DNA from: Planctomycetaceae bacterium | GTDB lineage: Bacteria; Planctomycetota; Planctomycetia; Pirellulales; Pirellulaceae | Direction: 5' to 3' | Length of the DNA: 46,985 nt | Assembly: GCA_012959465.1 (NCBI GenBank) | Contig: DUDC01000008.1 | Coordinates: forward strand, 2,033-49,017 | Shown here: positions 33,899 through 43,178 of the stretch, piece by piece | Position numbering within the stretch: the first letter of the stretch is position 1 | How the letters are laid out: each line of letters begins with the position of its first letter | Program-made: the position numbers and the translations under genes | The notes under the pieces: generated by a model | The model's database searches: none | Told to the model about the DNA's origin: nothing | What the model saw: only the letters and a program-made list of their open reading frames with translations

Positions 33899-35005
33899 AT
33901 GGCTCGAATCGTCTTGGCAATGTCTGGCGGTGTTGATAGCAGCGTGGCCGCTCATCTCCTAGTTCAACAGGGCCATGACGTCATCGGTGTCTTCATGCGT
34001 CACGGCGAAGAGGCCGTTGAGGCGTGTACGGTAGATGGGGAGTCATCGGCGATTCTGAACGTGTTGGATCCGCGTGCCGATCACAAGCAAGGCTGTTGCA
34101 GCGCATCCGACGCTGCGGACGCGCGCCGTATCGCCGCCCAACTGTCGATTCCGTTCTACGCGCTGAACCTAGAAGGCGAGTTCCGCCGTATCATCGATTA
34201 CTTCGTGGACGAATACCTGGCTGCACGGACTCCTAATCCATGTGTCATGTGCAATAACTGGATCAAGTTCGGCAAGCTGTTCGACTACGCAGATAGCGTG
34301 GGAGCCGAATATGTCGCCACGGGCCACTATGCGCAACTGCTAAGCGATGCCGACGGTGAGTTGTCAATTCAACGGGGAGTCGATCAAGACAAGGATCAGT
34401 CGTACGTGTTATTCGGAATTCGGCGTGAATACCTGCCGCGAATGATGCTACCGATCGGGAAATACAAGAAGACGGAAATTCGCGAGCTTGCCAGCCAACT
34501 GGGAATGCGAGTTGCCGACAAGAAAGACAGCCAGGAAATCTGCTTTGTGACGTCCGGACATCACGGCCAGTTCGTGCAGAGCCGCAAGCCGGCTGATACG
34601 GCGGGAGAAATTGTCACCACCGAGGGTCGTGTAGTCGGGCAGCATCAGGGAATTGAACGTTACACGATCGGTCAACGCAAAGGACTGGGAGTCGCCATGG
34701 GTGATCCCTACTACGTTGTGAAGATCGACTCTGTCTCGCGACGAGTTGTTATTGGTACCTACAACGAACTCGAAACTGTTCGACTTGTTGCCAAGGATTG
34801 CAACTGGTTGCTGCGGCCACCCAGCGAGACCTTTCGCTGTGATGCGATGATCCGATACAACAGTCGCGCCATGCCGGCGACGGCAAAATTGACTGGAGAG
34901 CAACTCGAGGTTGAATTCGATGAACCGTGTTACGGCGTGGCACCGGGCCAGGCCGTTGTGCTGTACGATGGCGATCGCGTACGCGGTGGCGGTTGGATCT
35001 TATAG
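33899..35005 (+). CDS. mnmA: tRNA-uridine 2-sulfurtransferase MnmA
   Basis: Adds sulfur to the wobble uridine of tRNAs for Lys, Glu and Gln. The PP-loop SGGVDSS is at 9-15. The catalytic cysteines are in TPNPCVMCN near residue 115 and SQEICFV near 214. GHYAQL and QRKGLGVAMGDPYYVV match the family. 368 residues; slightly longer than E. coli because of a roughly 15-residue insertion (GEEAVEACTVDGESSAILNV) after the first strand. ATG 33899. It is 85 bp after btaB in the same direction, probably a separate housekeeping unit. Confidence 0.96.
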   Translation: MARIVLAMSGGVDSSVAAHLLVQQGHDVIGVFMRHGEEAVEACTVDGESSAILNVLDPRADHKQGCCSASDAADARRIAAQLSIPFYALNLEGEFRRIIDYFVDEYLAARTPNPCVMCNNWIKFGKLFDYADSVGAEYVATGHYAQLLSDADGELSIQRGVDQDKDQSYVLFGIRREYLPRMMLPIGKYKKTEIRELASQLGMRVADKKDSQEICFVTSGHHGQFVQSRKPADTAGEIVTTEGRVVGQHQGIERYTIGQRKGLGVAMGDPYYVVKIDSVSRRVVIGTYNELETVRLVAKDCNWLLRPPSETFRCDAMIRYNSRAMPATAKLTGEQLEVEFDEPCYGVAPGQAVVLYDGDRVRGGGWIL

Positions 35006-35022
35006 ATCAAGAGAGACGACGA

Positions 35023-35073
35023 GTCACGGCTGGCTAGCGATTTTTGGGTTTGGCCACGTTCGGCGACCGTGAC
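35023..35073. terminator. Possible shared terminator of mnmA and the sulfatase
   Basis: GTCACGG (35023-35029) and CCGTGAC (35067-35073) form a perfect 7-bp inverted repeat that spans the 68-bp gap between two convergent genes. The loop is long (37 nt), with a TTTTTGG inside, so this is not a standard rho-independent signal. The right arm touches the sulfatase stop. Confidence 0.3.
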
Positions 35074-37167
35074 CTACTGTGGCAACTTCTCTTTGGAACG
35101 CAGCCAGATTCGCCAGAGGCGGTTATTCGTTTTCCCCCAGTAGATGCGAACGTCGGCGACTTCGGCTCTTAGCGGGAAGGAGTCGGCATAGTCGCCGACA
35201 AGTGAGCCGGAATCGGCGCCCAGGCTTAGACCATCGGACGGTCGTCCGGTAATCAGAAACAGTTTTTTCGTCGCGACGGATTCGCCATTAACATAGATGG
35301 TTGCCCCGCCATCAGCGTCTAACGATGCGGCAACGTGAGTCCAATCCTCCGTCTCAATCGCCGCGGGAGCTGCAAGTTGGCCTCCTTGTCCGTCGCTGCG
35401 GAGGGCAAGGGTCGGGACACCCTTTTTCAGGTACAGACTATATCCTAAGCTCTCGCCACCTTGGGCCAGCAAGACACCGTTGGGATCGGCGGACCGTAGC
35501 CAGCCACCGACGGTGAACGGACGAACCGACGGGTCGACCTCATTGGAGGACGGCTCCCTCACAGCAGGACTCTTTCCATCGAGGATCAGGACCTTTGGTT
35601 TCTCGTCGGCATAGCCGAATTGACGTACCATCTTGGTACGTACGTTCCTCGCTCGGTCAGCTTGTAAGTCAACGATAGGGCCATCGTCCTTATACTTCTT
35701 TCGAATCTTGGTCAGCCGGACCTTCATCATCTTCAGCACATCAGCGTGTGCTGGATCCGAATAGACGCTCTTCATCTCGTTTGGATCCTTCTTCAAATCG
35801 TATAACTCCCACTCATCCAAATTATAAAAGTGAATCAGCTTATAGCGATCGGTCCGCACTCCCAAGTGCCTTCGGACGGAGTGTGCACCGGGATACTCGT
35901 AATAGTGGTAGTAGACTGAATCGCGCCAAGTACTGGGAGTCTTCTGTTGCAATACCGGGATCAAGCTCTTTCCCTGCATGTCTGGCGGGATTGGCTGTCC
36001 CGCGATCTCCAAGAACGTCTCGGCAAAGTCGAGGTTCATCGCCATATCGGTGGTCACACTCCCCGGCTCCGTAACGCCGGGCCAACGCACCATCAGCGGC
36101 GTACGAAACGACTCTTCATACATCCAGCGTTTGTCGAACCATCCATGCTCGCCCAAGTACCAACCCTGATCGGAGGTGTAGAACACGACTGTGTTTTCCG
36201 ACAATCCAGATTCGTCGAGATAGTCGAGCACACGACCAACATTCGCGTCCACGGAGTCGATGCACCGCAAATAGTCTTTAACGTATCGTTGATACTTCCA
36301 GCGAACGAGATCTTTGCCCTCGAGTTGGGATTCAAGAAACGCCTTGTTCTTTGGTTCGTAGGCTGCGTCCCATAGTTCACGTTGTTCTGGCGTCAGTTTG
36401 GGCGGCACTAACTTGAGATCGTTCGGATTGAGATGACGCTCGATCGTCATTTGTTGGGTCTTGGCTGGAGTGCCACGGCCCTCGTAGTCATCGAATAGTG
36501 TCGCTGGTTCGGCGATTGTTTCGCCGTCATATTTTGTCAGGTACTTCGGGCCGGGCTGCCAGTTGCGATGAGGCGCCTTGTGTTGGTAAACGAGATAAAA
36601 CGGCTTTTCCGCGTTCCGCTTGTTCTTGAGCCAATCGAGTGCCAAGTCCGTGATAATGTCTGTCGTGTATCCCGTGTGCCGGACGATTCCCTCGGGCGTC
36701 TTCATCGGAGGATTATAGTACGGCCCCTGCCCCTGCAAGATGTGCCAATAATCGAATCCCGTTGGGTCGCTTCGCAGGTGCCATTTTCCGACCACCGCAG
36801 TTTGGTATCCGGCCGCCTGTAGCAGTTTGGAAACGGTCTGTTGCCCGCCATCGAACGTGTTGCCATTGCGAGTGAATCCGTTCAAATGGCTGTACTTCCC
36901 AGTCAAAATCACAGCGCGACACGGACCACAAATAGAATTCGTTACGAAACAACGATCAAAACGCATTCCACCTTTGGCGATGCGATCCAGGTTGGGAGTC
37001 TTATTGACTTTACTTCCATAACAGCCCAACGCTTGGTAGCCGTGATCGTCGCTCATGATGAACAGAATATTGGGCCGAGTCTCCTTCCCATACCCGTCTT
37101 GGTTCGCCGTGTGGAGAGCGACTGTAAGTACAAATACAAGAACGGTAGCTGAGCGGATTCTCTTCAT
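35074..37167 (-). CDS. Exported sulfatase with C-terminal LamG-like domain
   Basis: 697 residues. A signal peptide occupies about 1-27. The sulfatase domain (about 30-500) has metal ligands Asp40-Asp41 in IMSDDHGY, the formylglycine Cys80 in CGPCR (80-84) and [10 protein letters not shown] second Cys at position 83 replaces the usual Ser. [20 protein letters not shown] is the usual second metal/substrate site. The C-terminal 150 residues are beta-rich ([29 protein letters not shown]) and match a concanavalin/LamG-type carbohydrate-binding fold. It is last of a three-gene minus-strand run that begins with the TPR protein at 40619. Confidence 0.92.
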   Translation of the reverse strand: MKRIRSATVLVFVLTVALHTANQDGYGKETRPNILFIMSDDHGYQALGCYGSKVNKTPNLDRIAKGGMRFDRCFVTNSICGPCRAVILTGKYSHLNGFTRNGNTFDGGQQTVSKLLQAAGYQTAVVGKWHLRSDPTGFDYWHILQGQGPYYNPPMKTPEGIVRHTGYTTDIITDLALDWLKNKRNAEKPFYLVYQHKAPHRNWQPGPKYLTKYDGETIAEPATLFDDYEGRGTPAKTQQMTIERHLNPNDLKLVPPKLTPEQRELWDAAYEPKNKAFLESQLEGKDLVRWKYQRYVKDYLRCIDSVDANVGRVLDYLDESGLSENTVVFYTSDQGWYLGEHGWFDKRWMYEESFRTPLMVRWPGVTEPGSVTTDMAMNLDFAETFLEIAGQPIPPDMQGKSLIPVLQQKTPSTWRDSVYYHYYEYPGAHSVRRHLGVRTDRYKLIHFYNLDEWELYDLKKDPNEMKSVYSDPAHADVLKMMKVRLTKIRKKYKDDGPIVDLQADRARNVRTKMVRQFGYADEKPKVLILDGKSPAVREPSSNEVDPSVRPFTVGGWLRSADPNGVLLAQGGESLGYSLYLKKGVPTLALRSDGQGGQLAAPAAIETEDWTHVAASLDADGGATIYVNGESVATKKLFLITGRPSDGLSLGADSGSLVGDYADSFPLRAEVADVRIYWGKTNNRLWRIWLRSKEKLPQ

Positions 37168-37205
37168 GCGAATCTCTCGAGATAAGAATCAAAGCGTGCG
37201 TCGAA

Positions 37206-39527
37206 CTATGGATCGTTTTCCGTTTTTGCGCTGGGCGTGACATCGATCACCACGGCAATCGGGTTGGACGCAAATGTCTGCTGAGGTTTCTTTGCGTTTG
37301 GCGCCCAAGTGGCGATCAACTGGAGCTTCTCTAGCTTAGCCGGCTTCGCTTTATCGGTGAATGCAACGGATAACTCGAAGTTACTTTTCCCGGCAGGTAC
37401 TTCAACGTTGGGAACTTGATAGCCATCCGGCAGTCCCTTGATGGTCACTTGTACTGCAGTATCAAAATCGTCACGGCGGTGAATGATCCCAATCAGTTTT
37501 CCTGCCTCACCTTCTCCGGCAACTGCCTTGATCTCTGCGGCGCTGGACAGCTCGAGGCGAAAAGGAGCAGCTGCCTGAAGTACGTTTACCGATGCGTATG
37601 CGGTGGCCAGTACTTTTTTGCTATCAGCCGATAACAACTCAGCTGCCAGTGCCACTTGCCATGGCTGTGCCGGAAGGTCCGTTGGAATTTGCAGCTGGAC
37701 CGTTCCAGTGGACTTATCCGCTCCCCACATCGTCTCTCCCTCGACACGGAGAGTGCGATCGACATCGTCAACTTGTTGGTCTTTGTTTTTTACCTTGATC
37801 TTCTTTTTCGGCATCGGTTGGTTGGAGATGAGCCGAATGCGAATCGGACCTTCCCCTCCGCTCAACCGTTTGATCTCAAGCGGAAGCGCAATCTGTTGCC
37901 CCATGTGCGGTGAATTTGGAATGGTCAGATCGTTCAACTCGACTGGCGTCGCGCTTATGGTCGATACGGCCAAGTCGTGGCTGGCACCTGGCACCACCTG
38001 ATCCTGCGGGATCGCTGCGTCAACTTGCGCCAACGACGCGATGACTCTGCCGTCCTGTTCACCCTGGCCGCGAAGCAAAAAGGACTCCGCGACAGCAGCA
38101 GTCCGATGCAGCATCACAAGTGATTGGGTCGCCCCCGGCGGGATCACCGGATTCTCGACTTCGACATTTGACTTGCCTCCGTCGAACGTCATGGTCGAGA
38201 GATTGATCGGACCTCCATACCCGCGTCGCTGGACAGCAACCAACACTAGTTGTCGAGCCCCGTCGGGGATGTTGATCTCGGCTTTGACGATTTTCAACGA
38301 GAACTCGGGATTGCCAACGGGCTCGACCGCGATCCGGTAGACGTGTAATAGGCTGCCTCTGTGCGTCACATCCCGAATCTCGACATCTACCTCGCTCACC
38401 CCATTGGCGATCTTCACTTGAACCACTGCGTCGGTATTGGATCCGTTATCGTCGTTCTGACCCAGGACCTTGCCCTTCACGTCACGAACTGTCAGCACGG
38501 GATCGAGGCGAGATCCGACCCGATGAGACAAGACTTTGAACCGCAGCGTTTGTCCTGCGGTGACTGGGACTCGAAAGAGGTCGACCTGATCGGCCTCGTC
38601 GATGCGTCCGTTGATTCCCAGAGGTGGGCTGGGCAGTGCACCTTCGCTGCCCTCGATCCACTCTGGATATCCGCTGACAACGACTTGAGGTAAGGGTCCA
38701 CTGACCGTAACACTCTGCTGTGGACTTGCGACTCCGATGCCGGGAAACCCAGCGGTGTTCCAGAGTTTCATCGGAGGTGTTTCGATGTTGGTGTCAACAA
38801 AAACGTGCGGCACATTTGCGGCAGTTTGGACGGCCAGCGGAAACGTCATCGTCGCGTATTGAAAGCTGCCGACCTTTAGCCGAAAAGGCGAGGCAGGAGC
38901 CTTGTAGACCAAGTCGTGAAGTAGCAGTGTGTACTCGCCGGAAACTGGTGCTGTGGCGGACAACCTCGCATCACCTTGTGGTGCCGACCGATAACGGCCC
39001 CATGAGATCTGTACGCCACGCGGATCAAGGAGTTGCAAAACCGGTCGTGCCTGACCACCGAGGCGGCGGCATTCAACCTCGGCAACCAACTCCATCCCAG
39101 CTTCAACCTGGAAGCGTGTTTGTAATATGTTGCCGCCGGTCAGCATCCCCGAAAGAGTGGTGGGCATCTTGGCGATGGACTCTTGAAACGCTAATTGTGG
39201 CATGGTGTCCACGCCGGCAATCCAGGCGTTGGAAATGCCCGCTTCGTTGGCCACACGAAAACGGTACAGGCCGCAGATCGCCTCCGCAGCAACTTCAACT
39301 CGAAACTGCAACTCGCCAGCGGTCGCCTTGACAACCGTTTGCCTCGTGATCAGCGGAGATATTAATCGCGATTCGCCCCGATCCAACTCAGTCCCGCGTA
39401 ACGTGATCATCGTCGAGCCACCGGCAGTCAAACCGCGAGGGCTGATCTGAGTAACTGTCGGCGCCGCCGTCGCGACTCCGAAATGGAACAGTACGAGACA
39501 GACAAAGACGATGGGGCGGGAGTTCAT
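37206..39527 (-). CDS. Large exported IPT/PPC-type protein, unknown role
   Basis: 773 residues from ATG 39527, chosen because GAGG lies 8 nt upstream and the product then opens with a signal peptide (MNSRPIVFVCLVLFHFG, cleavage near ATA-A). The frame is open back to 39593. The first domain (about 24-105) is an IPT/TIG immunoglobulin-like fold: ISPRGLTAGGSTMITLRGTEL. Around 330-430 is a pre-peptidase C-terminal-like beta-sandwich with DEADQVDLFRVPVTAGQTLRF and SRLDPVLTVRD. The rest is more beta-sandwich. No catalytic motif is seen. These proteins are common beside planctomycete sulfatases or cytochromes and probably act in the periplasm or at the cell surface. It sits 38 bp from the sulfatase start. 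Confidence 0.82.
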   Translation of the reverse strand: MNSRPIVFVCLVLFHFGVATAAPTVTQISPRGLTAGGSTMITLRGTELDRGESRLISPLITRQTVVKATAGELQFRVEVAAEAICGLYRFRVANEAGISNAWIAGVDTMPQLAFQESIAKMPTTLSGMLTGGNILQTRFQVEAGMELVAEVECRRLGGQARPVLQLLDPRGVQISWGRYRSAPQGDARLSATAPVSGEYTLLLHDLVYKAPASPFRLKVGSFQYATMTFPLAVQTAANVPHVFVDTNIETPPMKLWNTAGFPGIGVASPQQSVTVSGPLPQVVVSGYPEWIEGSEGALPSPPLGINGRIDEADQVDLFRVPVTAGQTLRFKVLSHRVGSRLDPVLTVRDVKGKVLGQNDDNGSNTDAVVQVKIANGVSEVDVEIRDVTHRGSLLHVYRIAVEPVGNPEFSLKIVKAEINIPDGARQLVLVAVQRRGYGGPINLSTMTFDGGKSNVEVENPVIPPGATQSLVMLHRTAAVAESFLLRGQGEQDGRVIASLAQVDAAIPQDQVVPGASHDLAVSTISATPVELNDLTIPNSPHMGQQIALPLEIKRLSGGEGPIRIRLISNQPMPKKKIKVKNKDQQVDDVDRTLRVEGETMWGADKSTGTVQLQIPTDLPAQPWQVALAAELLSADSKKVLATAYASVNVLQAAAPFRLELSSAAEIKAVAGEGEAGKLIGIIHRRDDFDTAVQVTIKGLPDGYQVPNVEVPAGKSNFELSVAFTDKAKPAKLEKLQLIATWAPNAKKPQQTFASNPIAVVIDVTPSAKTENDP

Positions 39528-39626
39528 GGCGGGAACCTCGGCTTGCGTAAATGACAAAACCCAGCGGCCAGACGCCGATGGGTTCTGTGTCAAAAACCTG
39601 TCGTTTTGGAAACCGTAGGACCCGCG

Positions 39627-40619
39627 TTACTTGAGGCCTTCGAATGGGTCGGCGGACTTCTTTGTATCGCTAGGATCCACTTTAGGGGCGAACGGGTCCT
39701 CGAGCGGCAGACCCTTCAGTTCATCGGGGAAGTCCTCTGAGAATTCCATTTCGGCTTCACCACCAAATGAGGGCGGCGATGGAATCAGTCTTCCGAAGGC
39801 GCGGAAGATTCCGCTCAGTGCACCACCCGCTGGAGCACCAGCCCCAGGCGTCCTTGGTGGGTCGTTGGTCGGTAGTGCAAAGGGGTCACCCGGATCGGCA
39901 GGCTCACCACCGGGAATTGCGGATGGATCGTTCGGCTTCGTGGTATCCGCCGGCTTGTCGGCAGGAATTGCGAATGGATCGTTCGGCTTCGTGGTATCCG
40001 CCGGCTTGTCGGCAGGATCCGAAAACGGGTCCGCAGGCTTGACCGGATCGGCGGGCGCCGTCACGACGACGTCGTCGGCTGTTTCAGCTCCGCTGAATGG
40101 ATCGTTCGGGTCGTCTGCCGCGACAGCAGGTAGATTCGGTACGACGGGCTTGCGAGTTTTGTCCAACAACGCATCGCTTTCGGCGTCCTGGAATTGCTTA
40201 TACTTGATCTTGTCGATTTGTAGCTTTTTCGCTCGCAATTCAAGGCGAGCAGTTCGGCGCAATCGTTCAATCTCCAGCCGCACGGAACCCTGCACGCGTT
40301 CCAGCGCAAAGGAGATGTTGTATTTTCGATCCGACCCCATCACCTCTAACTCGGCAGCCGTCTTAAAGTCGGCAGTCGCTTCGTCGGGACGACCGAGTGA
40401 ATGTTGGGCTAACCCACGAAAGAAATAAGCTCGCGGATCTTTTTTGCTTTGTTCGATTGAACTGTTAAGCAACTCAAAAGCCTCCTTGGGCTGCTTTGCA
40501 TGGTAGGCGTGGACGCCCTGGCCGTAGAGCTCCGCGGCCAAATCGTCTTGGGCGACCGCCGGGATTGTGTTTACGAGCCCCAAGGCAAACAATGTGAGTG
40601 AGATCCGAACCCTAGACAT
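39627..40619 (-). CDS. Exported TPR protein with Pro/Asp-rich repeat tail
   Basis: 330 residues from ATG 40619, which has GGAGG 10 nt upstream; the frame is open to 40805 but those codons overlap another gene's start and look non-coding. A signal peptide (cleavage near AVA-Q) is followed by tetratricopeptide-like helices (about 22-100, with AYFFRGLAQHSLGRPDEATADF). The rest is low complexity, rich in Asp-Pro-Phe motifs. Two DNA copies of a 51-bp unit at 39923-40016 encode repeats of ADKPADTTKPNDP. TPRs suggest protein contacts. It heads the exported three-gene group. Confidence 0.8.
   Translation of the reverse strand: MSRVRISLTLFALGLVNTIPAVAQDDLAAELYGQGVHAYHAKQPKEAFELLNSSIEQSKKDPRAYFFRGLAQHSLGRPDEATADFKTAAELEVMGSDRKYNISFALERVQGSVRLEIERLRRTARLELRAKKLQIDKIKYKQFQDAESDALLDKTRKPVVPNLPAVAADDPNDPFSGAETADDVVVTAPADPVKPADPFSDPADKPADTTKPNDPFAIPADKPADTTKPNDPSAIPGGEPADPGDPFALPTNDPPRTPGAGAPAGGALSGIFRAFGRLIPSPPSFGGEAEMEFSEDFPDELKGLPLEDPFAPKVDPSDTKKSADPFEGLK
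39923..40016 (-). repeat. 51-bp tandem repeat inside the TPR gene
   Basis: Two adjacent, almost identical copies with a period of 51 bp (first copy 39923-39973, second from 39974). They encode a 17-residue unit, so length change keeps the frame. Such near-identity at DNA level suggests recent slippage. Confidence 0.85.
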
Positions 40620-40788
40620 GACACAAAGTCCTCCGACGTAAACGTGCCGTAATGAATGGATCGATAGTCGCGTGCCAGCCTTGCGGACAACACACGATTT
40701 CGCTGGATGTACTTTCGAACAGTACGTAAGACTCCTATCGTAGTTTCCATGATCTTTCGAAGCAAGTAACCCTGCCGGAGACGAATCT

Positions 40789-41877
40789 GTGGTCGGCGTG
40801 AACACCCCTCTGTCGAGGTACGACCGGGCTCGGTCTTATCAATGGAATTATGATCACGCTCCAAATCAGTTGCCCGATTTGGAAGTCCCGCCCTATCGCG
40901 GTTCGTGGCGTCTTTGCGGTCTACCCGTGAATTCACCGCTTGGAATCCCGGCGGGACCACTTCTCAACGGACGTTGGTGCCTCTACTACGCTCGCCTCGG
41001 CTTTGATCTTCTGACGTACAAGACCGTCCGCAGCGGATCCCGGCCTTGTTATGAATTGCCCAATCTCTTGCCTGTCGCCTGCGCGACCGTTGACGAACAC
41101 CACCCGGAAGTTGACGAGTCTCCGGAGATGAATGGCAGCTGGGCCGTCTCTTTCGGCATGCCGTCGTCGGAAATCGAGGTATGGCAGCGCGACATACGAG
41201 CGACCAAGGCGGCGCTGGCTCCAGGACAACTTCTCTCGGTGTCCGTTGTTGGAACGATTGAGGAGGGATGGGACATGCGGCGACTGGCGGATGACTATGC
41301 CAGATGTGCGCAAATGGCGGCTGACGCGGGTGCAGACATGATCGAAGCGAATTTTTCGTGTCCCAACGTTTCAACGTGTGATGGTCAGCTATTTCAACAG
41401 CCCGACGATGCGGGGTTGGTTGCCAAGCTAACTCGGGACGTGATCGGCCAGACACCGTTTGTGGCCAAGGTCGGACACCTTCCGAATCCTGCCGACGCTC
41501 AACGGTTGATCGAGTCGATCGCTCCATTTGTGAACGGGGTGGCAATGACCAACAGCATAGCCACACAAGTTCGCAGTCAGGATGGTCATCTACTTTTCTC
41601 CGGACAAAAGCGAGGCATCTGCGGCAAGGCGACTCACGCCGCTTCCGTAAGACAAACGGAGTCCATTCGTAAAATGATTGATCGCCTTGGCATACGCCTG
41701 GATTTGATCGGCGTGGGTGGAGCTTCCACAGCTGCCGATGTGCAGCGATACCTAGACGCGGGAGCCCAGGGTGTTCACATGGCGACCGCCGCAATGATAG
41801 ACCCTCTGGTGGCGGTGAAAATTCGCCAGACCGTGCAACACAATACACAGAGTTTTCCTTCCGACGAAAAGAACTAG
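40789..41877 (+). CDS. Dihydroorotate dehydrogenase-like flavoprotein
   Basis: FMN-binding TIM barrel of the dihydroorotate/dihydropyrimidine dehydrogenase group. GTG 40789 has GGAG 8 nt upstream and gives 362 residues. Family motifs are PLGIPAGPLLNGRW near residue 50, YKTVRSGSRP, ANFSCPNVS near 187 (the flavin and substrate loop) and IGVGGASTAADVQRYLDAGA near 310 for the FMN phosphate. The first 40 residues have no usual membrane-targeting helix. The odd NFSCPNVSTCDG with an added Cys differs from biosynthetic PyrD, so the substrate may not be dihydroorotate. A phosphoesterase follows 7 bp downstream. Confidence 0.82.
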   Translation: MVGVNTPLSRYDRARSYQWNYDHAPNQLPDLEVPPYRGSWRLCGLPVNSPLGIPAGPLLNGRWCLYYARLGFDLLTYKTVRSGSRPCYELPNLLPVACATVDEHHPEVDESPEMNGSWAVSFGMPSSEIEVWQRDIRATKAALAPGQLLSVSVVGTIEEGWDMRRLADDYARCAQMAADAGADMIEANFSCPNVSTCDGQLFQQPDDAGLVAKLTRDVIGQTPFVAKVGHLPNPADAQRLIESIAPFVNGVAMTNSIATQVRSQDGHLLFSGQKRGICGKATHAASVRQTESIRKMIDRLGIRLDLIGVGGASTAADVQRYLDAGAQGVHMATAAMIDPLVAVKIRQTVQHNTQSFPSDEKN

Positions 41878-41884
41878 CCTGCCC

Positions 41885-42388
41885 ATGCTCTTTGGACTGT
41901 TAGGCGATACCCACGACAACCTCGACCGCATCCGGGACGCTGTGCGTTTCTTCAATCATTCCGATTGTGACCATGTGTTGTTTGCAGGAGATCTCGTTTC
42001 CCCCATCGCGATTCCGCCGTTGCGGAAATTGAACTGCAAATTGACAGGTTGCTTTGGCGACAACGAGGGTAACAAACCGGGCATCCATGCTGGTATCAGC
42101 ATTGTCGGCACTATTGGCGAAGCACCGATTTCCTATCTGGCCGACGATGGCACTCGATTCGTACTGATCCACTCACTCGACCAACTTCGCGGACACTCCG
42201 ACCCGTTCGACATTGCTGTCCACAGCCATACTCACAAGCCCAGTACGCGGCGTGACGACCACGGCCGTTGGTTCGTTAACCCAGGCGAAGCATGCGGCTG
42301 GGTCTTTGGAAAACCGACGGTCGCACTCTTTGACACGAACACGTCGCAGCCAACGATTGTCGACTTGCGGGACACTCAGGACCAATGA
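41885..42388 (+). CDS. Small calcineurin-like metallophosphoesterase (YfcE-like)
   Basis: Phosphodiesterase of the MJ0936/YfcE type, 167 residues. All metal motifs are present: GDTHDN near residue 7, FAGDLVSP near 33, GCFGDNEGN near 55, the lone His of LIHSL near 93, and HSHTHKP near 113. It follows the flavoprotein by 7 bp and its stop overlaps the next ATG (ATGA), so they form one transcript. The natural substrate is not known; relatives hydrolyse phosphodiesters in vitro. Confidence 0.9.
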   Translation: MLFGLLGDTHDNLDRIRDAVRFFNHSDCDHVLFAGDLVSPIAIPPLRKLNCKLTGCFGDNEGNKPGIHAGISIVGTIGEAPISYLADDGTRFVLIHSLDQLRGHSDPFDIAVHSHTHKPSTRRDDHGRWFVNPGEACGWVFGKPTVALFDTNTSQPTIVDLRDTQDQ

Positions 42389-42803
42389 CAGGTAACACGA
42401 AAATGCGTGAGACAATCTCCTGTGACGAAATATTTGACATGCTGACCCGCGGGCTGTTGTCGCTGGACGACGAACCTGGAGTTCGCAGTCATCTTTGTTA
42501 CTGCCATGAATGTCGTTGCGTGGCCGAAGCGCAACTGTCCAATTGGTGCCACTCTTTGCCGGCGTCGCCTTGCTGGGCTGGATTGGCCGGGCGAATCAGG
42601 ACCAGGGAGGATCGTCACCACCTCCGGGGCAAGTGGACTACGGCCCGCTGCCACTAACTCACCCAGCCTTGGTTGCCAGCGAAGGAGGCACCACGCTCTG
42701 TTGCGTCGATTGCCATCGGCCGGGAGCCGACCATCCTCAGCCCTCGGTGCAGCGATTGGCCACCAGCTGCATGGCTTGTCATGTCGCGAGCGTTGAGTTG
42801 TAA
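42385..42803 (+). pseudogene. Frame-broken zinc-finger / membrane / CxxCH gene
   Basis: Two half genes in different frames. From ATG 42385 the first frame encodes CDEIFDMLTRG and an anti-sigma-like H-x3-C-x2-C zinc motif (HLCYCHEC), then loses sense near 42530. A second frame, open through 42510-42803, continues with a membrane helix (VQLVPLFAGVALLGWI) and two CxxCH motifs (CVDCH, CMACH). I judge these to be one ancestral gene in which a shift of -1 (or an internal deletion) near 42530-42545 has broken the frame. No slippery heptamer was seen, so programmed frameshifting is unlikely. Start overlaps the phosphoesterase stop. A sequencing error is possible. Confidence 0.6.
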
Positions 42804-43178
42804 AACGGTCGCAAGACGGCCCCGCAGTCCTTTCCCAATTAATACAGTTTGCACAACTGGATTCTTTGACCGGTCGCGACCGAATTTCCCCTACAATTGG
42901 GCTTTCTGGAAAGACCCATGCAGGTGGATCTCCGATGATAAGAGCGAAGTCGTTAGCACGGCTTCAAGGGAAAGTGGGGGCGAGTTTTGAGCTTGAAAAG
43001 GGAAAATGCTTCTTTCTGCAGCTACTGGGTGCTGCCAACTCAAGATGTCGCCGTCACTTTCCCATTCACATCTAATTTCTGACCTAAAGGCCCTAGCCTG
43101 CCGTCTTCACGCCCGGAATTTCGAAGACCCGACGCCAGCGCGTTCGGCTCAAGAATGTAGCCAAAGAACGTACGTCGA
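42804..43178. other. 375-bp intergenic region between converging genes
   Basis: No gene. It includes a REP-like copy (43127-43152) and a related CCCTAGCCTG patch upstream at 43091. Frames here are short with no coding character. The genes on the two sides converge, so no promoter is expected. Confidence 0.55.
43127..43152 (+). repeat. REP-like repeat, copy C
   Basis: 26 nt starting ACCCGACGCCAGCGCG and ending TTCGGCTCAA, the same orientation as copy B and opposite to copy A. It lies 27 bp beyond the stop of the minus-strand gene. Confidence 0.75.

Noticed and set aside
39631-40428. 265-residue plus-strand frame opposite the TPR gene
   Set aside because: A Gly/Ser-rich shadow of the Pro/Asp-rich repeat region; the minus-strand frame has the signal peptide and a strong ribosome site.
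40964-41848. 294-residue minus-strand frame inside the flavoprotein gene
   Set aside because: Antisense to a complete FMN-barrel gene, Arg/Pro/Cys-rich with no motifs.
42520-42550. Programmed ribosomal frameshift joining the two halves of the 42385-42803 gene
   Set aside because: No slippery heptamer or downstream stem was seen at the junction; a mutation or sequence error is simpler.
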